From: PHAA01 sp963665865
GTDB lineage: Bacteria > Bacillota > Syntrophomonadia > Syntrophomonadales > Syntrophomonadaceae
Direction: 5' to 3'
DNA: 64,000 nucleotides
Assembly: GCA_963665865.2 (NCBI GenBank)
Contig: CAXXWF010000001.1
Coordinates: 3,720,001 to 3,784,000, forward strand
Below, one piece after another: positions 40,826 through 50,179 of this stretch. Made by a program: the position numbers and the translations under genes. The notes below the pieces were generated by a model. It ran no database searches and was not told the origin of the DNA. It saw nothing but the letters and a program-made list of their open reading frames with translations. Position 1 is the stretch's first letter; every line of letters begins with the position of its first letter.

Positions 40826-42916
40826 ATGGCTCATAAATCCGAATTAAGTTCGATAAGAAACATAGGCATCATGGCACATATTGACGCTGGGAAGACGACA
40901 ACTACCGAAAGAATACTGTTCTATACCGGCAGAGTCCATAGGATGGGGGAAGTTGACAAAGGTACCGCTACTATGGATTGGATGACCCAGGAACAAGAGA
41001 GAGGTATAACCATAACCTCGGCTGCTACTGCTTGTTATTGGCGGGATTATGCTATTAATATTATCGATACACCCGGCCATGTGGACTTTACAGCTGAGGT
41101 AGAGCGGTCGCTCCGGATATTGGATGGTGCAATTGGTATCTTTTGCGCCGTTGCCGGAGTACAACCCCAGTCAGAGACCGTATGGCGGCAGGCAGATAGG
41201 TATAGAGTGCCGCGCATTGCTTATATTAACAAAATGGATCGAATTGGGGCGGATTTTACCCGGGCCATAACTATGATCAATAAAAATCTCGGCAGCAATG
41301 CAATACCGATTCAACTTCCCCTGGGAGTTGAGGATGCATTTGCAGGGATTATTGATATTATCAAAATGAAAGCCTACGTTTACGAAGAAGGCGCAGGCGA
41401 CAAGTTTCTGGAAAGGGACCTGGATGATACTGAGAAGTTGGAAGCGGAAGCCTATCGGGACAGATTGCTGGAAAAACTGGCCGAGCACGACGACCTTATC
41501 ATGGAGAAGTACCTGGAAGGAAGTTCTATCTCCACGGTGGAGATAAACAGTTCTTTGAGAAAGCAAACTATTGCCAACCTGTTGGTACCAGTTTTATGCG
41601 GATCTTCTTTTAAAAACAAAGGAGTGCAGATGCTTCTGGATGCGGTGGTTGACTACCTGCCCTCACCTTTGGACATCCCGCCCACCAACGGGATTGAGGT
41701 GGAAACAGGTCAGGAGATCACGATTCCCGTAGATATAAATGCCCCCCTCTGCGCTCTGGCATTTAAAATTGCGGTTGATCCGTATGTAGGCAAACTTACC
41801 TATTTTAGGATCTATGCAGGCCAAGTCAAGGTAGGCGCTCAGCTTATTAATAGCGTAAAAGATAAAAAAGAGCGCATAACCAAGATATTGAAGATGCATG
41901 CCAACCATCGGGAAGAGGTAGAAGAAGCTGGAGCCGGGGAAATAGTAGCCGGAGTCGGGTTAAAAGACACGGTTACCGGCGAAACCCTATGCTCGCCAGA
42001 CAGCAGGATTATCCTGGAGTCTATGGATTTTCCAGAACCGGTTATTGATGTAGCGATCGAACCCAAGACCAAAGCTGATCAGGATCGGATTGGAGAGAGT
42101 CTAAGGCGTTTAGCGGAGGAAGATCCTACCTTTAGGACCAGGTATGATGAAGAGACCGGGCAGACAATCATTTCCGGTATGGGAGAGCTTCATCTGGAAA
42201 TTATCATTGATCGGCTTTTGCGGGAATTTAAGGTGAATGCCAATGTAGGAAAACCACAGGTGGCCTACAAGGAAACGATCAGTGTCCCCGCCAAGGTTGA
42301 GACCAGGTTTGAGAGGCAGACCGGCGGACATGGTCAATTCGCCCACCTTATTCTGGCAGTAGCTCCTTTGTCGGAGGGGCAGGGTAAAAAAATTGTAGAT
42401 CAAACAACTGCAGGAGTACTTCCCAAAGAGTTTATTACTGCGGTTGAAGTTGGAGTCAGAGGAGCCCTGCAGGCCGGAATACTGGCTGGATACCCGGTAG
42501 ATGACATAGAAGTTAAAGTTCTGGGAGGTTCCTATCACGAGGTTGATTCCTCGGAGCAAGCATTCAAGATAGCCGCCAATATGGCACTGAAAGATGCATT
42601 GGGGAAGGCCCAGGCAATTCTCCTGGAACCTATTATGAGTATAGATATTGTATCCCCCGAAGAATACGTCGGTGACGTAATATCAGACCTGAATGCCCGT
42701 CGGGGCCGGGTGTTAGGTTTTGAAGAAACCCGCGCCAACAAGATTATCAAAGGGACGGTACCTCTGGCAGAAACATTCGGCTATGCGACTCATCTGAGGT
42801 CGGCCAGCCAGGGTCGGGCCACCTTCTCGATGGAGATTAGAGACTACGCGGAGGTGCCTGAGTCCAAGAGCAAAGAAATAATAGGGAAAAGATATGGTTC
42901 ACCGGTAAAAAGATAA
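40826..42916 (+). CDS. fusA: Elongation factor G
   Basis: Ribosomal translocase GTPase, about 696 residues. G1 AHIDAGKT (17-24), switch RGITITSAATAC, DTPGHVD, NKMD and the five EF-G domains are complete, including GGHGQFAH and the C-terminal GYATHLRSASQGRATFSMEI. ATG 40826 follows CAGGAGTGG; an in-frame TTG at 40802 overlaps rpsG. One gene only; no second EF-G copy appears in the window. Confidence 0.98.
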   Translation: MAHKSELSSIRNIGIMAHIDAGKTTTTERILFYTGRVHRMGEVDKGTATMDWMTQEQERGITITSAATACYWRDYAINIIDTPGHVDFTAEVERSLRILDGAIGIFCAVAGVQPQSETVWRQADRYRVPRIAYINKMDRIGADFTRAITMINKNLGSNAIPIQLPLGVEDAFAGIIDIIKMKAYVYEEGAGDKFLERDLDDTEKLEAEAYRDRLLEKLAEHDDLIMEKYLEGSSISTVEINSSLRKQTIANLLVPVLCGSSFKNKGVQMLLDAVVDYLPSPLDIPPTNGIEVETGQEITIPVDINAPLCALAFKIAVDPYVGKLTYFRIYAGQVKVGAQLINSVKDKKERITKILKMHANHREEVEEAGAGEIVAGVGLKDTVTGETLCSPDSRIILESMDFPEPVIDVAIEPKTKADQDRIGESLRRLAEEDPTFRTRYDEETGQTIISGMGELHLEIIIDRLLREFKVNANVGKPQVAYKETISVPAKVETRFERQTGGHGQFAHLILAVAPLSEGQGKKIVDQTTAGVLPKEFITAVEVGVRGALQAGILAGYPVDDIEVKVLGGSYHEVDSSEQAFKIAANMALKDALGKAQAILLEPIMSIDIVSPEEYVGDVISDLNARRGRVLGFEETRANKIIKGTVPLAETFGYATHLRSASQGRATFSMEIRDYAEVPESKSKEIIGKRYGSPVKR

Positions 42917-42950
42917 ATAACGAAAGCTTAGAGAGGAAAGGTGAAAAGAG

Positions 42951-44153
42951 ATGGCAAAAGCGAAATACGAGAGATCAAAACCACACCTTAACGTTGGGAC
43001 GATAGGACATGTAGACCATGGCAAGACAAGTTTAACCGCCGCTATAACCCTGGTATTGTCCAAAGTAGGAGGAGCCGTAGCAACGAGCTATGATTCGATA
43101 GACAAAGCACCGGAAGAGAGAGAAAGAGGAATCACGATAAATACCGCCCATGTAGAATACGAGACTGCCAAAAGACACTATGCGCACGTAGACTGTCCGG
43201 GACATGCCGACTATATCAAGAACATGATAACAGGAGCAGCCCAGATGGACGGGTCCATATTAGTAGTATCAGCAGCCGACGGTCCCATGCCGCAGACCAG
43301 AGAGCACATCCTGCTGTCCAGACAAGTAGGGGTGCATGACATGGTAGTATTCATGAATAAAATCGACCTGGTAGATGACGATGAACTGTTGGAACTGGTA
43401 GAGATGGAGATCAGAGAACTCCTAACCACCTATGAATTCCCGGGCGACGACATTCCGGTAGTGATGGGCTCAGCCACCAAAGCTCTGGCATGCGGATGCG
43501 GACTTAGAGAATGTGAATGGTGCGGACGCATCTGGCAGTTGATGGATGCAGTAGACGCGTACATTCCAGAGCCGGAGAGAGCAACCGATAAACCGTTCCT
43601 GATGCCGATAGAAGACGTATTTACGATAACCGGAAGAGGAACCGTGGTAACCGGTCGAGTAGAGAGAGGCCAGATAAAAGTCGGAGAAGAAGTAGCCATC
43701 ATAGGAATGAGAGAAGAGATCAAGAAACATATAGTAACCGGGGTAGAAATGTTTAGAAAGCTTCTGGACTATGCGCAGGCCGGAGACAACATCGGAACCC
43801 TGTTAAGAGGACTGGATAGAAAAGACGTAGAAAGAGGCATGGTACTTGCAAAGCCGAACAGTATCAAGCCCCTAACCGAATTCCATGCCGAAGTATATGT
43901 ACTATCCAAAGAAGAAGGCGGAAGACACACTCCGTTCTTTGGCGGATATCGGCCGCAGTTCTACTTCAGGACCACAGACGTAACTGGAATAATCCAATTA
44001 CCAGAGGGAGTAGAAATGGTAATGCCGGGTGACAACATCCAGATGGCCATAAGTCTGATCACTCCGATAGCGATAGAAGAAGGATTAAGATTTGCCATCC
44101 GTGAAGGCGGCAGAACGGTTGGATCCGGTGTAGTTACCAGTATTGATAAATAG
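42951..44153 (+). CDS. tuf: Elongation factor Tu, copy 2
   Basis: The canonical position after fusA. The 400-residue protein is identical to copy 1 (26679-27881), including the four-cysteine loop. At DNA level I see only silent changes (for example AAGAGA versus AAAAGA and GCACAC versus GCGCAC near codons 74-78). The shared segment extends upstream through the ribosome binding site (GAGGAAAGGTGAAAAGAG) but diverges right after the stop codon. A hairpin without T-run follows at 44175-44199. Confidence 0.98.
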   Translation: MAKAKYERSKPHLNVGTIGHVDHGKTSLTAAITLVLSKVGGAVATSYDSIDKAPEERERGITINTAHVEYETAKRHYAHVDCPGHADYIKNMITGAAQMDGSILVVSAADGPMPQTREHILLSRQVGVHDMVVFMNKIDLVDDDELLELVEMEIRELLTTYEFPGDDIPVVMGSATKALACGCGLRECEWCGRIWQLMDAVDAYIPEPERATDKPFLMPIEDVFTITGRGTVVTGRVERGQIKVGEEVAIIGMREEIKKHIVTGVEMFRKLLDYAQAGDNIGTLLRGLDRKDVERGMVLAKPNSIKPLTEFHAEVYVLSKEEGGRHTPFFGGYRPQFYFRTTDVTGIIQLPEGVEMVMPGDNIQMAISLITPIAIEEGLRFAIREGGRTVGSGVVTSIDK

Positions 44154-44174
44154 GACCCGAGAAACGAATAAATA

Positions 44175-44199
44175 AGCAAAGGACGGAAATGTCCTTTGC
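44175..44199 (+). promoter_or_regulatory. Hairpin between tuf and rpsJ
   Basis: GCAAAGGAC (44175-44183) and GTCCTTTGC (44191-44199), nine perfect pairs, no U tract. It could be a processing or leader element of the S10 operon. Confidence 0.5.
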
Positions 44200-44257
44200 A
44201 ACCAAACGCCAGGGGGCGTGTATTAAAATGAACCTATTCTAAGGAGGTTTAACAAGA

Positions 44258-44569
44258 GTGAATGGTCAGCAGAAAGTTCGCATTAGGTTAAAAGCATTCG
44301 ACCACAAGCTTCTCGACCAGTCTTCACAGAAGATTGTTGATACTGCGAGGAAGAATGGAGCTAACGTCTCCGGTCCAATACCCTTGCCAACCGAGAAGAA
44401 AATTTATACGATTTTGCGGTCACCACACGTGAATAAAGATTCACGTGAACAATTTGAGATGAGGACCCATAAACGGTTAATCGACATACTCGATCCTAAT
44501 CCCCGGACGATAGATGCTCTCATGCATCTGGATCTACCTTCAGGAGTGGATATAGAGATCAAGTTATAG
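44258..44569 (+). CDS. rpsJ: Ribosomal protein S10
   Basis: 103-residue S10/NusE: KVRIRLKAFDHKLLDQSSQKIVDTA, GPIPLPTEKKIYTILRSPHVNKDSREQFE and the DIEIKL end. GTG start after TAAGGAGGTTT. First gene of the S10-spc-alpha series. Confidence 0.98.
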   Translation: MNGQQKVRIRLKAFDHKLLDQSSQKIVDTARKNGANVSGPIPLPTEKKIYTILRSPHVNKDSREQFEMRTHKRLIDILDPNPRTIDALMHLDLPSGVDIEIKL

Positions 44570-44707
44570 CTGAGGAACCGGTGCTAAGAGGCCAGTGGGG
44601 GCAAGAGGTCTCGAGGTGGTAAATCCGGGCAGATTACAAAGAGGTGATGTTGGGTGTCCCGCTTCCAACCGCTCGCCGCAGAATTCTTAGGCTAGGAGGT
44701 AGTATAG

Positions 44708-45346
44708 GTGGCAGAGAAAACCCTGAAGTCAATAATGGGGATTAAAATAGGCATGACCCAGGTATTTGACGAGAATGGCAAAGCAATACCGGTCACTGTT
44801 GTGCAGGCGGAACCTAACGTAGTTCTGCAGAAGAAAAAAGTAGAGACCGATGGATATAACGCAATCCAGGTTGGGTTTAAGAATATCCGCGAGAAACTGG
44901 TTACCAAACCTATAATGGGCATCTTTAATAAAGCTAAGCTAAAACCTTTGAAACACATTAAAGAATTTAATGTAAATAATGTGGATGACTACGAAATAGG
45001 CAGCGAAATTACTATAGACTTATTTGCCGCTGATGAGGTAGTTGATGTGGTAGGCACCTCCAAAGGCAAAGGTTTTGCCGGGGCAGTCAAAAGGCACAAT
45101 ATGGCTCGGGGCTCCATGGGACACGGCTCAAAATACCATCGCCGTCCTGGTTCGTTGGGTGCGATGGGTCCGGCTCGAGTATTTAAAGGTCGGAAGATGC
45201 CAGGTCATTTGGGTGGAGAGCGGGTTACGGTTCAAGGTTTAAAGATAGTAAAAGTCTATCCGGAAAAGAATCTCATTCTTATCAAGGGTGCGATTCCGGG
45301 TCCCAGGAAAGGCTTGGTGCTTATTAAGAAGTCACTCAAGGCATAG
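44708..45346 (+). CDS. rplC: Ribosomal protein L3
   Basis: 212 residues: GIKIGMTQVFDENGKAIPVTVVQAEP and the extended loop SKGKGFAGAVKRHNMARGSMGHGSKYHRRPGSLG near the peptidyl-transferase centre. GTG start after TAGGAGGTAGT. The 138-nt spacer from rpsJ has G-rich paired segments but no clear terminator. Confidence 0.98.
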   Translation: MAEKTLKSIMGIKIGMTQVFDENGKAIPVTVVQAEPNVVLQKKKVETDGYNAIQVGFKNIREKLVTKPIMGIFNKAKLKPLKHIKEFNVNNVDDYEIGSEITIDLFAADEVVDVVGTSKGKGFAGAVKRHNMARGSMGHGSKYHRRPGSLGAMGPARVFKGRKMPGHLGGERVTVQGLKIVKVYPEKNLILIKGAIPGPRKGLVLIKKSLKA

Positions 45347-45376
45347 TTAGAGTTCGATGTGAAGGAGGTAAAGAAG

Positions 45377-46000
45377 ATGCCTAAAGTTGCAGTATATGAT
45401 ATGCAGGGCGCCCAGGTCGGGGAAATAGACTTAAACGACAATGTTTTTGGAATAGAGCCCAACGAAGCAGTGATGCAGCAATTTGTAAAGATGCAGCTCG
45501 CTAATAAGCGGCAAGGAACTTCCTCTACGAAGACTAGAGCAGAAGTTAGAGGCGGGGGCAAGAAACCCTGGAAACAGAAAGGTACCGGCCGCGCCCGGGT
45601 GGGCAGCTCTCGCAATCCGGTATGGAGAGGCGGAGGAATCGCATTTGGGCCTAAGCCCAGAGACTATTCTTATACACTTCCCCGTAAAGTAAGACGTCTG
45701 GCCTTAAAGTCAGCACTTTCCAGCAAGGCTTTAGATCTTAATATTATTGTCGTGGATGTTCTGACTTTCGAGGAACCCAGGACCAAGCTGATGATAGAGA
45801 CCCTGGAATTGTTGAAAGCAGCCCAAAAGACGCTGGTTATAACAGCTGACAATGATGTCAATGTATATAAGTCAGCCCGTAACATCCCGGGGGTTAAATC
45901 ACTCAAGGCAGACTATATAAATGTTTTTGATGTTCTTAAATATGAGACTCTGCTCATGACCAGAGATGCAGTTGCCAGAGTAGAGGAGGTATTTGCATAA
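45377..46000 (+). CDS. rplD: Ribosomal protein L4
   Basis: 207 residues with the rRNA-binding loop RGGGKKPWKQKGTGRARVGSSRNPVWRGGG. ATG 45377 lies 7 nt after AAGGAGGT; the GTG at 45359 is upstream of that site. Confidence 0.97.
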   Translation: MPKVAVYDMQGAQVGEIDLNDNVFGIEPNEAVMQQFVKMQLANKRQGTSSTKTRAEVRGGGKKPWKQKGTGRARVGSSRNPVWRGGGIAFGPKPRDYSYTLPRKVRRLALKSALSSKALDLNIIVVDVLTFEEPRTKLMIETLELLKAAQKTLVITADNDVNVYKSARNIPGVKSLKADYINVFDVLKYETLLMTRDAVARVEEVFA

Positions 46001-46001
46001 C

Positions 46002-46289
46002 ATGAGAGATTATAGAGACATTATTATCCGGCCGGTAGTTACCGAGAAGTCAATGAACTTGCTGGCCGATAACAAATACACCTTTGTTGTGGATAAGAGG
46101 TCCAATAAGACTGAAATCAAGAACGCAATTGAAGATATATTCAAAGTAAAGGTTGATAAAGTCAGTACCATGATAATTAAGGGCAAACCCAAGCGGATGG
46201 GCAAATTTGAAGGTCGGACCTCTGACCGGAAAAAAGCCATTGTAAGCCTAAAAGCCGGACAGAAGATCAAACTATTTGAAGGCATGTAA
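46002..46289 (+). CDS. rplW: Ribosomal protein L23
   Basis: 95 residues near the exit tunnel: RDIIIRPVVTEKSMNLLADNKYTFVV, KVDKVSTMIIKGKPKRMGKFEGRTSDRKKAIV. ATG 46002, with GAGGAGG 12 nt upstream inside rplD; TTG 45993 is the alternative. Confidence 0.97.
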   Translation: MRDYRDIIIRPVVTEKSMNLLADNKYTFVVDKRSNKTEIKNAIEDIFKVKVDKVSTMIIKGKPKRMGKFEGRTSDRKKAIVSLKAGQKIKLFEGM

Positions 46290-46327
46290 AACCTTTATTT
46301 GGCGTGCTGTAAGGAGTGAGAAAGGAA

Positions 46328-47158
46328 ATGGGCATAAAGAAATTTAAGCCTACAACCCCTAGTAGAAGACACATGACCATATTGAGTTTTGATGAGATTA
46401 CCAAAACCGAGCCAGAAAAGAGCCTGACTGTATCCCTGAAAAGCAGCGGCGGCAGAAATGCTATAGGTCGGCTTACGGTAAGACACAAAGGCGGCGGACA
46501 CAAGCGCCTGTACCGGATAATCGATTTCAAACGTATAAAAGATGATGTTCCTGCAGTTGTAGCTGCCATTGAGTATGACCCCAATCGTTCTGCCAATATA
46601 GCTCTACTGCATTATGCAGATGGTGCTAAGGCCTATATCTTGGCTCCCAACAATTTAAAAGTTGGCGACAAGGTAGTGTCCGGGTCCAAAGCAGATATTA
46701 AGACTGGGAATACCCTGGTACTTAAGGATATACCGGTTGGTTCGTTAATCCATAATGTTGAACTGCGGCCAGGTAAAGGCGGGCAAATGGTTCGATCCGC
46801 CGGGACAGTAGCTCAATTGATGGCCAAAGAAGGAGCTTATGCTCACATTAGATTACCCTCCGGAGAAGTAAGACTAGTGCACATTAATTGCCGGGCTACT
46901 CTGGGTCAGGTGGGTAATCTGGACTTTGAAAATCAGAAGATTGGTAAAGCAGGAAGATCTCGCTGGATGGGGATCAGACCCACAGTCAGAGGTTCAGTCA
47001 TGAATCCGGTCGATCATCCGCATGGTGGTGGTGAAGGCCGGGCACCAATTGGCAGAAAATATCCAGTTTCACCTTGGGGAAAAATTGCGATTGGTGGTAA
47101 AACCCGCAAGAAAAAACCATCTGACAAGATGGTAGTCAGAAAACGCAATAAAAAATAA
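46328..47158 (+). CDS. rplB: Ribosomal protein L2
   Basis: 276 residues: MGIKKFKPTTPSRRHMT, SGGRNAIGRLTVRHKGGGHKRLYR, and the peptidyl-transferase-region RGSVMNPVDHPHGGGEGRAPIG with its conserved histidine. ATG 46328 has AAAGGA just before; a GTG at 46316 adds four residues. Confidence 0.98.
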   Translation: MGIKKFKPTTPSRRHMTILSFDEITKTEPEKSLTVSLKSSGGRNAIGRLTVRHKGGGHKRLYRIIDFKRIKDDVPAVVAAIEYDPNRSANIALLHYADGAKAYILAPNNLKVGDKVVSGSKADIKTGNTLVLKDIPVGSLIHNVELRPGKGGQMVRSAGTVAQLMAKEGAYAHIRLPSGEVRLVHINCRATLGQVGNLDFENQKIGKAGRSRWMGIRPTVRGSVMNPVDHPHGGGEGRAPIGRKYPVSPWGKIAIGGKTRKKKPSDKMVVRKRNKK

Positions 47159-47192
47159 TTAGAATTGCGCGCAGCGCTAAGGAGGTCTTTCA

Positions 47193-47477
47193 ATGGGCAG
47201 GTCGTTAAAAAAAGGGCCTTATTGTGAAGAGAAGCTTTTAAAAAAGGTTGATGACATGAATGAAACCGGCCAAAACAAGGTGTTAAAAACCTGGTCCCGG
47301 CGCTCGACCATAATGCCGCAGATGTTAGGGCATACGATAGCTGTTCACGATGGGCGCAGGCATATCCCAGTTTATATCACCGAAGATATGGTAGGTTTAA
47401 AATTAGGGGAATTTGCTCCTACTCGTACATTCAGAAGCCACGCAGGTAAATCCGAAAAAACTAGCAGAGCAAAATAG
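47193..47477 (+). CDS. rpsS: Ribosomal protein S19
   Basis: 94 residues: GRSLKKGPYCEEKLLKK, TWSRRSTIMPQMLGHTIAVHDGRRHIPVYITEDMVGLKLGEFAPTRTF. TAAGGAGGT before the ATG. Confidence 0.98.
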   Translation: MGRSLKKGPYCEEKLLKKVDDMNETGQNKVLKTWSRRSTIMPQMLGHTIAVHDGRRHIPVYITEDMVGLKLGEFAPTRTFRSHAGKSEKTSRAK

Positions 47478-47494
47478 GAAGGAGGAGAGATATT

Positions 47495-47836
47495 ATGGAG
47501 GCCAGAGCAATAGCTCACTATATACGTGTATCTCCCTTAAAAGCTCGCCAGGTAGCTGATTTAGTTAGAGGTAAAGCGATTAAAGAAGCCCTGGGAATAT
47601 TAAAGTACACCAATAAGAAATCGGCACCCCTAATTAATAAAGTTGTGAAATCTGCCGTAGCCAATGCTGAACACAATTTTGATATGGATTCTGATGCCCT
47701 GTATATCTCGCAAATTCTGATTGATGAAGGCCCCACGCTAAAAAGAATGCAACCTCGGGCCTATGGGCGAGCAGATGTAAGACGGCATAGAACCAGCCAT
47801 ATCACGGTAGTGCTCAAGGAAAGGGAGGTTAAATAG
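47495..47836 (+). CDS. rplV: Ribosomal protein L22
   Basis: 113 residues: YIRVSPLKARQVADLVRGK, the KKSAPLINKVVKSAVANAEHN helix, and the tunnel-lining hairpin RMQPRAYGRADVRRHRTSHI. GGAAGGAGGAG before ATG; its stop overlaps the rpsC start. Confidence 0.98.
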   Translation: MEARAIAHYIRVSPLKARQVADLVRGKAIKEALGILKYTNKKSAPLINKVVKSAVANAEHNFDMDSDALYISQILIDEGPTLKRMQPRAYGRADVRRHRTSHITVVLKEREVK

Positions 47837-48510
47837 TGGGTCAAAAGGTTCATCCTAAAGGATTCAGGCTTGGTATCATCAGAACATGGGATTCTAACTG
47901 GTATGCTGACAAAGATTACTCCGAACTTCTACATGAAGATTACCGGGTTAGAAAACTGGTTAAGGAACGCTTCTATACAGCTGGGATATCCAAAGTGGAG
48001 ATTCAAAGAACCGGCAACCGGGTGCGGGTGACTATTCATACCGCCAAACCGGGTATCGTTATTGGCCGGGGTGGAAGCGAAGTTGAGAAGCTCAAAATCG
48101 AGCTGACCGTTATGACCGGTAAGAACATCAACATAAACATTCAAGAAATTAAGCGGCCGGAATTGGATGCGCAAATTGTAGCCGAGAATGTAGCGCAGCA
48201 GCTGGAAAAACGTATTTCCTTCCGCCGGGCTATGAAACAAACCGTACAAAGAACCATGCGGGTAGGGGCTCTGGGAATGAAGATAGCCATCTCCGGCCGA
48301 CTGGGTGGAGCCGAAATAGCCAGAACCGAGTGGTATGCCGAAGGCAAAGTACCCCTGCATACACTGAGGGCAGATATTGATTATGGCTTTGCAGAAGCGA
48401 ATACTACCTATGGTAAGATCGGTATTAAAGTGTGGATTAACCGTGGTGAGATAGCCCCAGAGGCTAAACAGAGACCCAAGCAGAAAGTAGTGGAGGAGGC
48501 AGCGCAATAA
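47836..48510 (+). CDS. rpsC: Ribosomal protein S3
   Basis: 224 residues. KH domain with PGIVIGRGGSEVEKL (GxxG loop) and C-terminal RGALGMKI-type VGALGMKIAISGRLGGAEIARTEW. GTG starts on the last base of the rplV stop. Confidence 0.98.
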   Translation: MGQKVHPKGFRLGIIRTWDSNWYADKDYSELLHEDYRVRKLVKERFYTAGISKVEIQRTGNRVRVTIHTAKPGIVIGRGGSEVEKLKIELTVMTGKNININIQEIKRPELDAQIVAENVAQQLEKRISFRRAMKQTVQRTMRVGALGMKIAISGRLGGAEIARTEWYAEGKVPLHTLRADIDYGFAEANTTYGKIGIKVWINRGEIAPEAKQRPKQKVVEEAAQ

Positions 48511-48944
48511 TGCTTACCCCAAAAAGAACAAAATATAGAAAACAACATCGCCCGAGTTTAAAAGGTAAGGCTCAAAAGGGAAACACCGTAACTTATGGCG
48601 AATATGGACTACAAGCTCTGGAAGCGGCTTGGATCACCAATCGGCAGATTGAGGCAGCTCGTATAGCTATTAACCGCCATGTTAAAAGAGGCGGGCAATT
48701 ATGGATTAAGATATTCCCTGACCGCCCTATAACCGCCAAGCCAGCTGAAACCCGTATGGGTAAGGGTAAGGGTTCTCCAGAGTCATGGATCGCAGTAGTC
48801 AAACCGGGTCGAGTCATGTTTGAACTCTCCGGGGTAGCCGAGGAAGTCGCCCGGGAAGCCATGCGACTGGCTGCACACAAACTTCCAATTAAGTGCAGCT
48901 TTGTAAAAAGAGAAGAAATGGGTGGTGAGGTTAGTGAAAGTTGA
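48510..48944 (+). CDS. rplP: Ribosomal protein L16
   Basis: 144 residues near the A site: MLTPKRTKYRKQHR, KGNTVTYGEYGLQALEAAWITNRQIEAARIAI, TRMGKGKGSPE. ATG overlaps the rpsC stop by one base. Confidence 0.98.
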   Translation: MLTPKRTKYRKQHRPSLKGKAQKGNTVTYGEYGLQALEAAWITNRQIEAARIAINRHVKRGGQLWIKIFPDRPITAKPAETRMGKGKGSPESWIAVVKPGRVMFELSGVAEEVAREAMRLAAHKLPIKCSFVKREEMGGEVSES

Positions 48945-49140
48945 AAAAATAAGGGAACTAACCGACGAGGAATTAGTTAGAAAAGTTTCTGATTATAAAG
49001 AAGAACTATTTAATCTTAGGTTTCAGATTGCAACCGGTCAACTCGATAATCCTATGCGGATTAGGGATGTCCGAAAGAATATTGCCCGCTGCAAGACGAT
49101 ATTGAGACAACGGGAAATATCCAGAGAAAGTAACGGATAA
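48934..49140 (+). CDS. rpmC: Ribosomal protein L29
   Basis: 68 residues: KIRELTDEELVRKVSDYKEELFNLRFQIATGQLDNP and RIRDVRKNIARCKTILRQRE. GTG 48934 preferred (GGTGAGG just before); it overlaps rplP by 11 nt. Confidence 0.96.
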   Translation: MKVEKIRELTDEELVRKVSDYKEELFNLRFQIATGQLDNPMRIRDVRKNIARCKTILRQREISRESNG

Positions 49141-49153
49141 AGGAGGTCTAAAG

Positions 49154-49423
49154 GTGGCTGAGAATCAAGGCAACCGAAAAAGTATGACAGGCACAGTTAC
49201 CAGTGACAAAATGGAAAAAACCATTACCGTCAGTGTGGAAACTGTGAAACAGCATCCACTTTATAGAAAGACCGTAAAGACCAGTAAGAAATACAAGGCG
49301 CATGACGAGAACAACGAGGCTAACGCCGGTGATGTTGTGAAAATCATGGAAACCCGCCCCTTGAGCAAAGATAAAAGATGGAAACTGACCGAAATTGTGC
49401 AGAAAGCCAAGACTTTACAATAG
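49154..49423 (+). CDS. rpsQ: Ribosomal protein S17
   Basis: 89 residues: MTGTVTSDKMEKTITVSVET, HPLYRKTVKTSKKYKAHDENN and ETRPLSKDKRWKL. GTG after AAAGGAGGTC. Confidence 0.98.
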   Translation: MAENQGNRKSMTGTVTSDKMEKTITVSVETVKQHPLYRKTVKTSKKYKAHDENNEANAGDVVKIMETRPLSKDKRWKLTEIVQKAKTLQ

Positions 49424-49452
49424 TCGCGGTATTTTGAAGGGAGGTTTATTCC

Positions 49453-49821
49453 GTGATTCAGCAAGAAACTGTTTTACAGGTCGGTGATAACACCGGGGCT
49501 AAAAAAGTTTTATGTATAAAGGTCCTGGGCGGTTCAATGAGAAGATATGCTACAGTTGGGGACGTAATAGTTGTGGCAGTTAAAGAAGCAGCTCCAGGCG
49601 GAGTGGTGAAAAAGGGTGACGTGGTCAAAGCAGTGGTAGTTCGTACCAAGAAAGAAATACGCAGGCCCGACGGGTCTCATATCGCCTTTTCGGAAAATGC
49701 TGCCGTAATAATCGATGATAATAATAACCCCAAAGGTACTCGCATATTTGGTCCGGTGGCAAGAGAACTGAGGGACAAGAACTTCATGAAGATTGTATCT
49801 CTGGCCCCTGAAGTTCTTTAG
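49453..49821 (+). CDS. rplN: Ribosomal protein L14
   Basis: 122 residues: MIQQETVLQVGDNTGAKKVLCIKVLGGS, VKKGDVVKAVVVRTKK and GPVARELRDKNFMKIVSLAPEVL. GTG start. Confidence 0.98.
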   Translation: MIQQETVLQVGDNTGAKKVLCIKVLGGSMRRYATVGDVIVVAVKEAAPGGVVKKGDVVKAVVVRTKKEIRRPDGSHIAFSENAAVIIDDNNNPKGTRIFGPVARELRDKNFMKIVSLAPEVL

Positions 49822-49839
49822 TCGGTGGAGGTGTAAAGG

Positions 49840-50151
49840 ATGAATATTAAAAAAGGTGATACAGTTACTGTTATAACCGGCAAAGACTCCGGTAAAAAAG
49901 GCAAGGTATTAAAAGTGATACCAGCCGACAATCGCGTTGTGGTAGAAGGAATAAACAAGGCCAAGAAACATCAGAGGCCCAGTCGAAGTCTGCCACAGGG
50001 AGGTATCTTGCAAATAGAATGTCCACTTAATGCATCCAATGTAATGCTTCTGTGTAATAAATGCAACAAACCTACCCGGGGAGCGAGAAAGATTCTGGAT
50101 AATGGACAGAAGGCAAGAGTATGTAAGAACTGTGGCGAGGTATTAGACTAA
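49840..50151 (+). CDS. rplX: Ribosomal protein L24, cysteine-containing form
   Basis: 103 residues with N-terminal KOW (KKGDTVTVITGKDSGKKGKVLKV). Unlike the Bacillus form as I remember it, the C-terminal part carries CNKC and CKNC (four cysteines) in the MLLCNKCNKPTR...ARVCKNCGEVLD region, a probable zinc site. Confidence 0.97.
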   Translation: MNIKKGDTVTVITGKDSGKKGKVLKVIPADNRVVVEGINKAKKHQRPSRSLPQGGILQIECPLNASNVMLLCNKCNKPTRGARKILDNGQKARVCKNCGEVLD

Positions 50152-50179
50152 AACTCCGAGAAGGGAGGCCAACTGTTGA

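Noticed and set aside
47929..48507. 192-codon minus-strand frame opposite rpsC
   Set aside because: Entirely antisense to rpsC with no start signal; a shadow of the S3 codons.
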